The notes beneath the pieces are model-generated. The model was not told where the DNA came from. It worked only from the letters and a program-made list of their open reading frames with translations, and ran no database searches. Source: Collybia mongolica (lineage: Eukaryota; Basidiomycota; Agaricomycetes; Agaricales; Clitocybaceae). Taken from it: DNA of 64,000 nucleotides. A program made the position numbers and the translations under genes. This document shows, in pieces, positions 42,209 through 53,235 of the stretch (position 1 is its first letter; each line of letters starts with the position of its first letter). Location of the stretch: the NCBI GenBank assembly GCA_013420905.1, contig JAAXNY010000013.1, positions 1,860,001 through 1,924,000 on the forward strand, read 5' to 3'.

Positions 42209-43892
42209 ATGTGGCTCTCTAGAATCATCGTTCTTGCCTCCTTTCTCTTCGTCAGTGCGCGCGCTGCTATGAGCGATGACGATAGTATTCCTGGCAGACG
42301 CTTGATCGTTGGTACCCCAGCCACACCTTTGAAACATCTCCTTGGCAGTCACAATAGTATAAGGAGTGTAGAGCGGAGGGTGAGCGTACTGCGTGGTCTG
42401 CTACAGATTAGACAATTTTTTTGCGATCCTGGGTATAGTGAATGCCCATCATCATCAGGGTGTTGCCCATTTGGCGGAGATTGTTGTGCAAATAGTCAGT
42501 CATGTTCATCACAACACCGGGCACCCGTACTGATCCCTTTGACTTCCCCTTCCAGATAAATGTTGCGACAGTGGCCAGCACTGCTGTAATGGCTAGTGAC
42601 CTTTTTGACAGACTAAAGGAACGTTGTGCTGACTCTCCCGTTCATAGGTGGTGGCTGTTGTAAAAATACGCAAGTCCCCTCCCCCCATGTTTCTCCAGGT
42701 TCAGAGTACTTATCGTTGATTAGTGAGAACTGTGTTATAGACAATACAACAGGAGACCACGGTTGCTGTCCCATCGGAGAGTCGTGTGTGAAAGGGCCAG
42801 ACTTGTGTGACATCCGAAGTGACTTGCCCTGTTCCAACGAAGACTTCTGCTGCCGTATGTTCATGTCTCTTTGCTACAAGGCGCTGTCATGCGCTGATGT
42901 CCACATATATAGCTCCTGGTAATATTTGTTATCGCGACAGTGATGGTGACCCAAGATGCAGGACAGGGTCAAATCCCCCTTCAACGACACGTTCAGGCAA
43001 GTGCTGTACTTATCTCTCGATCATACCAGCTCCTTCCTCACATTTTTTTGTTTAACAGTGGTGACACACTCAACTACTTCAACGAAGTCGCCGTCTCCTA
43101 CTAAAACGTCTACTGCGGGGCCCGTAACGTCTACTACAGGGCCCGTAACGTCTACTGCGGGACTATCTTCCACGAGGACAGGCACTCTGCTGGGTCATGA
43201 ACCAACGGTTTATCCATCCCCTCCTCCCTTCTCCGGATCGCAGAGTATCGTTGTGGATGCCACAGACGTGCAAATATTCTGGGATGGACCGTCATGGACC
43301 CTCGGTCCATCGAGCTGCAATTCCACTGCGAAGTCAAAAAAGACATCTTTCGCTAGACACTCCTTGGCCTTCAAAGTGGAATCAGGTAAGTTGGTAATTC
43401 TTCCATAACCGATACCGACTCATGTTTAAAATATGTAGCTACGTCGGTATACCTTGCCCTGTCAGCCCGCAATGTCGTGTACAATATCTGGATGAATGAT
43501 GACTCAACAACATACACCGAAACCACGACAATCGATGATTGCAAGTTAACCTGGTCATCCGGCATCATCACCACCACCACACTCATCAACGTCACTGTGG
43601 AAGGCTCCGCTACTTCCCCACTTGATGAGCGACGACAGCTACCTGATGATTGGTCCTTCGAGTTCCACTATTTCCTGTAGGTGTTTCCCTCGAACTTCGT
43701 CCCATTGGGTGCTTACAGGTATACAGAATGACTACGCCCGATTCTGCGACGACTACTGGTTTGATCAACCCATCTGGCCTCACGGCTCCAAGCAATGCGG
43801 CCATGAGCCCCAAGGCTCAGCCAGTGTTGTATCCAGGCCTTGTGACGGCTTTCATTGTCTTCTTCAGCTTCTTCTTAAATGTAATTCTGTAA
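42209..43892 (+). CDS. secreted cysteine-rich GPI-type protein B
   Basis: Second paralog; 429 aa in eight exons: 42209-42494, 42556-42591, 42648-42669, 42724-42854, 42913-42996, 43059-43385, 43439-43676, 43727-43892. Starting at 42209 makes exon 1 exactly 286 nt, the same as in the three other copies. Signal peptide MWLSRIIVLASFLFVSARA, then RRVSVLRGLLQIRQ, CC-rich modules (GCCPFGGDCC, CCDSGQHCC, GCCPIGESC, EDFCC), a longer Thr-rich linker with TSTAGPVTSTTGPV repeats, the VVVDATDVQIFWDG / SCNSTAKS / DCKLTWSSG module and a hydrophobic C-terminus (GLVTAFIVFFSFFL). Introns 2, 3 and 5 have GC donors (42592, 42670, 42997). Function unknown. Confidence 0.88.
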
Positions 43893-44882
43893 GATGGCAA
43901 GTTTGCCCTTTGGTCCTGGAATATGAAAAATTTTAACTCCCCCGATTGATTGATTCTTTTACTCCAATGATTATTTTCTGAGCCTTTCTAATATTCGCAG
44001 GAAGAACTAAGGCCTGTCGTTTCACGCAGTCGGGCATGGTCTTTGACATAATCTAGCCCCTCCAATCTCGAGAACAAAGCAGCGTGCCAAATTTTTTAAA
44101 ACTCGACACAAAAGGCGAAAGTGGGCCATGGCAACAGCCAGTATGGAACAACGAAACTGACAGCATACTAGGTTCAGACATTTAAATAAAATAGACGCGA
44201 GCCCACCAACGCTTGACCCTGCCTACTTGGACAAATTTATTAGCATGCCGTTATAATTGTAGTAAATGTCAGTCGAACCCTAAGTACTTAGGCAGATCCG
44301 AGGAAAAGAGGCGGATTGACGCAGGAGACAGAGGACTAAAATTGACGTCCTGACCGGTGCCTTAAAGCGCCTTCCATATTTGGAACATCGAAAAAACTCT
44401 CCTCTCTTTGTTTGTCGACCACATTGTTTTTACCATTTGGTTCCATTCACGGTACATCGACGGCCGTCTCCAACGACCATGACATTGATTACAACCAGGG
44501 ACATCCAGGATCCCATCACTCTCAGTCTAATCGTTGATAAAGTGATAACGATCTTCCATCTTTCGAAATTCGGATCCTGTGCAACGTGCCCAACCCGGCG
44601 CGAGCACAGCTCGCGCTCGTATGCAAACTACCTTGTATTCTTCACGTCCAACATAAATTCCAATCGTTGGTGTCCATGGATCACCCTGGATCACCCATAA
44701 CACTAGGCCCATGGCTTGGCGACCGCATATATCTGGAACGGGAAGCTTTGGAATTAAAGTCACCATTCCGGTGTGCATGGAAGCTGAACGACATTGACCC
44801 TGAAAAGTGGAGACGACGCTCAGGAGCATGGCCGCCCAATAAAATAGTCATCGGTTCCTGACCCTTATTTTCCACTTTCACC
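43893..44882. other. intergenic between genes B and C
   Basis: No gene was recognised. The segment 44766-44890 (ggtgtgcatggaagctgaa, then ttccactttcacc) is repeated at 48052-48165 upstream of gene D, so C and D share a duplicated promoter region. Confidence 0.55.
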
Positions 44883-44890
44883 ATAAAAGA
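44883..44890 (+). promoter_or_regulatory. TATA-like box of cysteine-rich gene C
   Basis: cataaaag lies 69 bp upstream of the ATG, directly after ttttccactttcac, which also precedes the TATA box of gene D. Confidence 0.5.
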
Positions 44891-44951
44891 AAGTGGGAAT
44901 GAACTACGTACACGACCATCCCATCGCTTTAGCGTGTGTTTGACTCACAAG

Positions 44952-46580
44952 ATGCAACTCTCCAGAGTTCGCCTTATTATTGCCTCTCTTCTCTTTGCCA
45001 GCGCGTGCACCGCCGCCCCAGGCGTTGAAAGCATCCCTGGAGAACTACTGGCAGTCAGCGCCCCAGATACACCTCTCAAGCCACTTCTCAACAGTAGCGA
45101 TGGGATGAAGAGCGAAGAAAGAAGGGGTAGTGTTCTTCGCGGTTTGCTGCAAGTCAGACAATATTCTTGTCGACCTGGGTGGACAGGGTGCGCGTCAGGA
45201 GGATGTTGCCCAATTGGCGGGCAATGTTGTTCTAACGGTTAGTCGCGTCTCAATACCGCAGATTCTCCTATTTACTTAGTTTCTTACAGATAAATGTTGC
45301 GCCACTGGCCTGCATTGCTGCCAAGGTAAGTAGTTTGTTTCGTCACGTCAGGGTACACCATACTGACCTTCATGACTCTTAGGTGGTGGATGTTGTGAAC
45401 TTGGGTATGTGCTCGTCTTGCGTTGCGAGATCAGAAAGTTCATTATAAGCTAGTGACAATTGTGTCCGGGTCGCGTCCACAGGCCAACGGGGTTGCTGTC
45501 CTATTGGAAAGGTATGTGTTGGTGGTGGTGGTGGTGGCGACGGCGGAAGCTCGTGTGTGACCCCAAGTTATTCACCATGCCCCAATGACAATTTCTGTTG
45601 TCGTACGTTTACTTCCGCTTATTTCAAAATCCTAATACCATCTGACTCCTGTCTGTGTAGCCCCCGGAGATATTTGCTATCGTGATAGCAATAATGCACG
45701 GAGATGTCGCACTCCAGGGTCACCTTCTGTCTCTATCACAGGCAAGGATTGGGTTTATCATATCTCTACAACACCTTCTCATCGTATGTCCTCGCTCAAC
45801 AGAAACAACTTTCCGCACCACTTCGACATTTACTTCAATAACCGCTTCGACGCCATCGTTCACCTCAGCGGCAGGAGGTGGGGCTGGCCTTGTTCCCACA
45901 GTCTATCCAACACCCACCCCAATCTCGGGCACCCAAAACGTCGTTGTCTATGCTACAGACACACGCATCATCTGGGCTGGAGCTTCTTGGATTCTCGGGC
46001 CCTCGAGCTGCAATTCCACCGCCCAGTCGAAGAAGACGACGTCCATGGGCCACTCCTTATCGTTCATGGTGTCTTCGGGTAGGTTTCCTTTGTCTTCATT
46101 GATGTAGATCTCTTGCTAATTTCTCATAGCCCGTTCCGTATATCTTACTCTATCAGCCCGCAACGTGGAATATGACATTTCGATCAATGGCCGCTCAACA
46201 TCTTACCAGAAAACGACAACACTTGACGACTGCAAGTTGACATGGTCGTCTGGTATCATTACCTCGACCTCTACTATAATCACCATCACGGTACGCGGCT
46301 CTGCCGCTCCATTGTATAATGGCCGACGACAGTTGCCTTCGGACTGGTCGTTCGAGTTCCATAATTTCTTGTGAGCACCTCAATTGTGTTGACCTTGTCA
46401 TGTATTAATGTAATGCGCAGAGTGACTACGTCTGATTCTGCAGCTACCAGTGGCTCGAGCGGTGGGAACCAGCCACCTAGTTTTCCAGGAGCTGGTAACG
46501 CAGCGATAGGCCTCGGAGCTCATTCGGTATTGTATATGGGTCTTATGGTTGCTTTTGTTGTTTTCTTTGGTTTCATCTAA
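44952..46580 (+). CDS. secreted cysteine-rich GPI-type protein C
   Basis: Third paralog; 416 aa in eight exons: 44952-45237, 45290-45325, 45383-45404, 45454-45602, 45661-45741, 45803-46078, 46130-46370, 46421-46580. Signal peptide MQLSRVRLIIASLLFASACT, then RRGSVLRGLLQVRQ. The cysteine region is the clearest of the set: GCCPIGGQCC (exon 1), CCATGLHCC (exon 2, 36 nt), GGCCELG (exon 3, 22 nt), GCCPIGKVC and NDNFCC (exon 4), CYRDSNNARRC (exon 5). A Thr/Ser linker, the VVVYATDTRIIWAGASW / SCNSTAQS / DCKLTWSSG module, and a terminal LYMGLMVAFVVFFGF follow. A Gly run (six GGT codons) expands exon 4. Intron 5 is GC-AG (donor 45742). Confidence 0.9.
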
Positions 46581-48159
46581 GAATAGCTATAAAGTATACA
46601 TGTGAATTACGAAATGTGGGGGTGGTTTCCCATAGTTGTGGGCCTGACTATCAAAAGACAATACACTTGATCAAAGTCACCTTCTCGAGCCTCCCCATAA
46701 AACTCGGGACATTTATTTGCTGTTCTGAGTTGAGGATCTTATTTAGATAGCAAACATCAAGCTATGGTTTTTTTTTTGAGGCAAACGGAGCTGTGGAAGT
46801 GGCCAGAATGAAAATAAGCATTACACTGCCCATAGGCAATGATGGGCCACTGATAGTAAAACTGCAACTGCAGATGGCTACCGTTAAAGTGTGGCCGGGG
46901 ATGTGTAAGAAGATGACATGGGCAAAGTGTACGTCTGCTACATCACAATCACCCTCCAATCCGTAGTTGTTGGTCAATGTGCGCTCTGCAAGAACTACAC
47001 ACATCGTAACCAGATCTCTCGAACCGTGTACCATTGGCAGGAGCGAGTTGGGGAATGTCCCAAAATCGCCAAGCAACATCCAGTCAGATATCATAAAATT
47101 CCGCGTAAAGGACACATATTGAGAGTACGTGACTGCCCTCCATATCGCCGATCACGATGACCCCCCTTCAATAACAGCAAATTACCATCGTATATGGGTT
47201 CGAATAAACATCCACTGAGACGGCGAGTTGATATAAAGGAGCTTGAGTCGTGAAGGCAGTGAGATTCAAAACACACATGTAAGGGTAGGTGGGGTGCATT
47301 GGTGGCCTTGTATTTGGAAATCCTTTCGAGACCTCGATGATGCCACCTGCGGCGGATCCTCCATCTTCATCACCCACCAGGTCACGTAGAAAAGAAATTC
47401 AAGCCTTTAACGAATTTTGAGATTATTACGTTATTCGGTGTGAGATGTAACCATCGCGCGAGGAAAGCCGGTGATCCGGTTGTTTGGCAGAGGCCCTCAA
47501 GAAAACTACTGAACTTGAACGCCAAGATCCTCGGGCCGCTGGTTCCGAGTCAAACTTCAGCACTCATAATAAAGTTCAAGGTCTTCAGCCACGTACTACT
47601 TGTATGATCAACTCGCAAGTCCGACCGGTGAGGCCTCGTCTGCCATTGTTTTGTAACCTCAACCTGTAGCTAACAGAAGAACGTAGTTTTCCTGGATTTG
47701 GACTGAGGGCCTGACTCTCGATTGTTTGAAAGAAGCTCGAGGTTGAAGAGATATCGTTTCCGATCCAACCGGGGCCCGGATCAAGTATCACTGCAGTTTT
47801 CTGTTACTGCAAGGCATTCCCCATGTGCACCACTTGTCAGTATTCTATCGATGGAGTGATAAAAATCTCCCCATCCCCTGAAAACCGGACTCAACATCTC
47901 CAGACGCCGTTCAACCCTTCACATTAGATATAATCACTTCCTACCTTTGGAAGCTATGGATCACCTGCACCACTTGACATGATCCTTGGCCTTTCACAAA
48001 CACCTTAAATGCGCCTCTGATGTCCTCGAAGAGGAATCTATTAGATCACGACTCCGGTGTGCATGGAAGCTGAAGGATAAGCCCTGAAAGTGGCTATTTT
48101 TATACTTCCCCACCTAGCATGGTCGTCTGTTCCTGGCCTTCGCCTTTCCACTTTCACCT
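46581..48159. other. intergenic between genes C and D
   Basis: No gene was recognised in 1.6 kb. The last ~110 bp repeat the 5' flank of gene C. Confidence 0.5.
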
Positions 48160-48167
48160 TATAAAAG
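48160..48167 (+). promoter_or_regulatory. TATA box of cysteine-rich gene D
   Basis: tataaaag lies 62 bp upstream of the ATG and follows tttccactttcacct, the same arrangement as in gene C. Confidence 0.65.
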
Positions 48168-48221
48168 TAGCTAAATTGCGGTACGACCCCAGCATTCCTG
48201 TCTGCTTGTTCAACTAACACA

Positions 48222-49859
48222 ATGCAGCTTTCCAGGGTTCGATTCGTCATCGCCTCCTTTCTTCTCGTCTCTGTGAGCGCCGCCGCTCGAGATGGTGGCA
48301 GCATTCCCGGAGACCTCTTAACTATAGTCACCCCGGACACATTGTTGAAACCACTCCTCAATAGCTCCCCCAGTAGTAATAAGGTAGAGCGAAGAGAGAG
48401 AGTTCTGCGTGGTTTGTTGGAGGTTAGACAATCGTCTTGCCCAATTGGGTGGTCTGGATGTTCATCGGGAGGATGTTGTCCTATCGGCGGACAATGCTGC
48501 TCAAATGGTTAGTCGTGTATCTCTCAACTCAGAATGCCTGTATGAAATCTTATATATTAATTTCAGATAAATGTTGCGACACTGGTAACCATTGCTGTCA
48601 AGGCGAGTCATGTTGTCTGGCGGACGGAGTAACGCGGTACTGACTTTCCCGACCCGATTCATAGGTGGTGGCTGTTGTGAGCTCGGGTAGGTAGTCGTCT
48701 TGTCTTTTCTCAGAGGTCAGGGGATTAATGTTTTCATTAGTGACAACTGCGTTAAAGTTGTATCAACCGGTGAACGGGGTTGCTGTCCCATCGGGAAGAC
48801 ATGCGTTGGTAACGGAGGAAACCCATGTGTGACCCCCAGTTATTCGCCATGCCCCAATGATAATTTTTGCTGCCGTATGTTCACATTGTCTTATTCTAAC
48901 GCATTGGATCGAGGTTAATTTGACTTATGCCCATGTAGCCCCTGGTGATATCTGTTATCGCGATAGTGATGGTGATCGACAATGCAGAACTCCAGGGTCG
49001 AATCCTCCTCCAAACACACGACCAGGCATGTACCAGACATATCGCGACCAATGACTTCCTAATCGTGATTGTTGTTCTGTAGCAACAACTTTCACATCTA
49101 CGTCAACGAGGTCGCTGACCTCTACGAGCACCAGAACTGCGACCGGCCGTGTTCCAACTGTTTATGCAACCCCAGCCCCTTTGTCTGGCACCCAAACCGT
49201 TGTTATCCATTCCGGAGACACCCGAATCACCTGGGGTGGAGCGTTTTGGCTCCTCGCGACTTCCAGCTGCAATTCTACTGAGGAATCAAAGAAGACAACG
49301 ACCAGCGGACACTCTTTGACATTCACAGTGATCTCAGGTATGTTGAGACCCCTTTATTGGTTGGTGGAGGTTATCTTATTGTTACTTCTTAGCCACATCT
49401 GTCTATCTCAGTCTGTCGGCTCGCAATGTCGAGTATGATATTACGATCAACGGTCAAACAACAACATACACAGAAACGACATCCCTTCACGACTGCAAGC
49501 TATCGTGGTCCTCGGGTATCATAACTACAACCACAACCCTGATCACCATCGATGTACGAGGTCCTGCTGCTACTCTGTCTACTGGACCCAACGATTTCAC
49601 TTTCGAATTCCATAACTTCCTGTGAGTGTTTTGGTTACGCTGCATCTTTCGGGGTTCTAACGGGGTACCCAGAGTGACTATGTCTGATGAATTTGCAGCC
49701 AGTAGTGGCCTGGTTAGCAACCCATCTGGCCCCAACCCAACTGGCCCACCAAGAGCTACTAGCGCGGCTACGCATTTCGGCGCCCAATCGGTGGTCCATG
49801 CATTCCTTGTCACAGCGCTCGCTTTGTTTTTTACTTTTTTACTGTCGGCCACGGAATAG
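48222..49859 (+). CDS. secreted cysteine-rich GPI-type protein D
   Basis: Fourth paralog; 411 aa in eight exons: 48222-48507, 48567-48602, 48665-48686, 48741-48874, 48939-49025, 49083-49337, 49393-49621, 49673-49859. Signal peptide MQLSRVRFVIASFLLVSVSA, then RRERVLRGLLEVRQ, cysteine modules GCCPIGGQCC, CCDTGNHCC, GGCCELG, GCCPIGKTC, NDNFCC and CYRDSDGDRQC. A shorter Thr-rich linker, the VVIHSGDTRITWGGAFW / SCNSTEES / DCKLSWSSG module and a hydrophobic tail (SVVHAFLVTALALFFTFLL) follow. Introns 2 and 5 have GC donors (48603, 49026). It is closest to C in promoter and exon sequence. Confidence 0.88.
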
Positions 49860-50702
49860 GTATTAGTGATGTTCCAAGGAAACAAGACTGATGATTTCCG
49901 CTCAATGCCCTTACTTACGAATAGGTTCAATCCTGATTACAATAATTACATGGCACATAATATTATGACATCAGTCACTGACAGATTTTCGACAGCCGTG
50001 AAAGCAGGAGATTTGATATCGATCCACTATCTGAGTGTATTGCAGTCTATCAGACCAAGGTCGGTTTTCTAGTCAGTTGTCCCAGAATCTTATTGAACCC
50101 GGCTCAACGTGTCTCCAACCAAGATCCCCAGGTACAATGATATCAAGCGCTTTCACTCATGCTTTCTATGTTTTACATTTCCGGTGGCCGTCCTCAGCTC
50201 CACCCAGTGGCAACATATATGGTCGGACAGTCACCCGACCTGGCTGCGTGTGAAGTTCTTCCACTGCGTGAATTTACTAACGAACGGAGGTGTTATTCCT
50301 CCGCTCCAAGGCACGTTGGTTAGAGTTTGATGTTTCAGGTTTCGGCTCCCGTTACCATTCATATGGTTGGCTAGCATGAGCCTATTGGCAATCTTCATGC
50401 GATCTATGTGACTATGGGATGACAGTTCCCCCTACAGATGCGCGACACGCCATTTACGAACGTTCGAACTTGAGGAACGTTTATCCGGCGAAAACGAGGA
50501 CGATATCCTATACTTGCCGCTTGTCGGAACTCCTACAACGCGACTACCATGTGTGTGAATGATTTGGACTCCATTCATACAACTGCATCAGACCAAACGA
50601 TGACCACTTGGGGTCTTGCCGAAAATGACGTGTAGATCTGTTCGTCTTTAATGGCGATAGATGATAATAGATTGGCAAAAATAAATATAGACGGTTTAGT
50701 AT
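49860..50702. other. intergenic between gene D and the prenyltransferase
   Basis: No gene was recognised. Gene D and the UbiA gene are convergent here, so 3' UTRs are expected. Confidence 0.5.
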
Positions 50703-52091
50703 TTAAAGTGAAAATGCGTAATCTGCAAGGGCACCGAAAAACACGATCGTGCCGAACTCATAGCTATTTCGAAAAAACTGGAGAAGTTCAGCCTATCGGT
50801 GGGTCGACCACAGAGAGATATCTTACCAATGCCTGACAACTTTCTGGCGAGTTGAGATCAACAGCGGAGAGTTGTTTCCCAAGATGAAGGGTACCACCAC
50901 CAACGCTGAAAATGAAATATAATAGTCCACTGTTATTCATTATTCCGGAGAGAAGAAGACATCCCCCCATAAGGATTCCCAATACACTTAAGAAATACTT
51001 GGTGTTTTCTCCGAAAAGAATGGCTGTCGAGTAAACGCCAGCCTTAAGATCGCCGGAAATATCTTGATGGGCATATACGGTATCTACTTTCCAATTAGCA
51101 ACAGAATTATAAAAAAGACTGGCTAACATACCACACCATATGATCCAAAAACAACCTGCTGCAAAAAGGAAGACCATGGAGGATGGAAAGGTTTTGTTCA
51201 TCACACAGGTCGCCACAGGTATTCCCATACACACAGAAACACCTATAGGTGGTCAGCTTTGGCGCATTGAGCTCGGGTAAGGGGAAGCCTCACTGAGGAA
51301 TGCTTGAGGCCAGTATGTGATTCTCTTCAAGAACGGGTAAATGCCGGGAAGAAGGAACATATATACCATCGCAACCTGGAGGCTGGCAGATTCTTGTATG
51401 AGTGGAACAGTCTTCTGATTTGAAACTTTACTAACGCGCGCGTTTCCAAATACCGAATCGTTTCTGCTAACACTGATAAATGTACCAATAAGAACGCAAG
51501 GGCGCCTGATACCGAAATCGTCCCATCAGCCACAGGGCGGCGCTTGGTACGCTCTTGCGCCAGAATTAGTAGCTTGCTCCGGAACTAGCATTTACCCGTT
51601 CATCTAGACGTACCGACTTGACGGTCAATGTTGCGATCAACAATGTCGTTCCAGATACATGCGGCACCTATGAACATTATATCCAAGAGAACATATACAT
51701 GGTTATATGCGCACTGACTATATAGCAGTATTCAGTTCCATTCGTATAAATGAATAGTAAACAGATCTCACCTGTGTAACAATTGTGTGCCCATAAACGC
51801 AGCTAAGAGGAGACTAGCTAGTTCGACCTTGTCGAGACGAAGGGTCTTGGCTGTCATTGTAATAGACCAGGCTTGCCTATGGATTAGTTGATATAACTCG
51901 AATGAACTCATTTACTCACCTATGGGCCAATATATCATCAGAGCGCCGGCAAACACACCGAAGCGTGTGAGTTCGACCTGCAAAGACAACATAATCTCAG
52001 TAATGAGTAGGATTATTCGCATGTGAAGGCATACCCATGGAGCCACTGTCGCTGCTATGGCTTGCCAAGTGAGGGAGGAGAGACTAGACAT
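50703..52091 (-). CDS. UbiA-family integral membrane prenyltransferase
   Basis: UbiA enzymes transfer a prenyl chain to an aromatic or related acceptor; the family includes Coq2 and fungal meroterpenoid synthases. The gene runs from ATG at 52091 (MSSLSSLTWQAI) to TAA at 50703-50705 in about eight exons, roughly 290-300 aa. The first Asp-rich motif is NDIVDRNIDRQ, followed by RPVADGTISVSGALAF; the second is VDTVYAHQDISGDLKAGV after removal of a 49-nt intron. ITYWPQAFL and the C-terminal GTIVFFGALADY match the family. Hydrophobic segments fit a multi-pass membrane protein. One intron between about 51380 and 51480 could be placed in two ways. Whether it is Coq2 or a secondary-metabolism enzyme cannot be decided; no mitochondrial presequence is obvious, which favours the latter. 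Confidence 0.85.
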
Positions 52092-53235
52092 GAGAGTAAG
52101 TTCGACTAGCTTGAAGGTACATCACTGTCATTAAATGTGGGTTAGACTGATCATCGGATCGAATAGTCTCTGTCTGTTTGATGCCGATCGCACCTCTGGG
52201 GTGAAGCATGTTTTGGCATGCTCCAGTAGAGGCGATAGAGGGTCATAACGGGCCAAAGAGAAATCAGCTATGTTACTCTGTTGCACCCCTGGCTGTGCCT
52301 GAATATCTCCATCAGGTTTTGTTCTAGAGTATCGCAGCTATTTCGAGGGGTCGTGGACAGTTGATGATCTGTGTAGTGATACAGGTTGTCTTTGATGTAC
52401 AACAAGCCCATCACCAGGTGCTTCTAAGCCTTATACAATATGGGTTCTAAGATACCACCCAAAAATAAACGGTATGCTCCTTATAGAAGGCACATTTGAA
52501 TCATCGTTTTGTGGTAACATCAGTTTGAGCACTGGTGGGTGATATGTCCATCACAGCGATCATGATGGGGACAGGCGTGTAGGACAGTGCAAGGTGGGAC
52601 AATGGAAATGTGGGCGTCAAATACCTCTCCTACTCGTTTCCCAGCGAGTGATATGAGGGTAATAATTAATGAGCTGCATCGAATTTTGAAAGATGTCGAA
52701 GCGTTCATCATTACTTTCGCATACATGTTATCGTCGTAAACGTTTGCAATCCTAAAATCATTTCTGTGAGTCAACCTGTGCTTACGCGTCCCACGTGAAT
52801 CTGACATTTGGCGACGCGGAGTTTGAACTGTGACGCTCTCCACACCGAGGCTCCGCCCGCTATGGACCAGGACACTACCTTGGAATACTCATTTTACCTC
52901 TAGAGTCTTCCAAATTTAACCCGTAAAGCTAACGATAACTTTGGAAGTGGTTGGTGAAATTAGGTCGAAAAATTCTCGATTCACTGTTCACATGCAGCAT
53001 TTTCTAATTCCCCCACTTCCCCAATCAGCCCCGTTTACGACACTCCGCGCGGAAGCTGGGCCCTGATGAAAAAAATCGCCTCACTGATATCAAAACATTA
53101 CGAACCATCAGTTATGATGTTTGTTTCTCAAAGTTTGCGGTGGTTGTTCAAACTGAACATTTTCCTTTTTTCTTCCTTTTTCTTCAAAAAGGCCTTCTAA
53201 AGGGTGCGCTCTATTTCAAAACCTCAATATTATGA
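52092..53235. other. intergenic, divergent UbiA / XPF-like genes
   Basis: No convincing gene in 1.1 kb. A 107-codon minus frame at 52520-52843 has no recognisable motif. A first coding exon of the XPF-like gene probably lies in the right part. Confidence 0.45.

Noticed and set aside
52520..52843. 107-codon minus-strand ORF between UbiA and the XPF-like gene
   Set aside because: No recognisable motif, atypical composition, and no conserved neighbour; probably chance.
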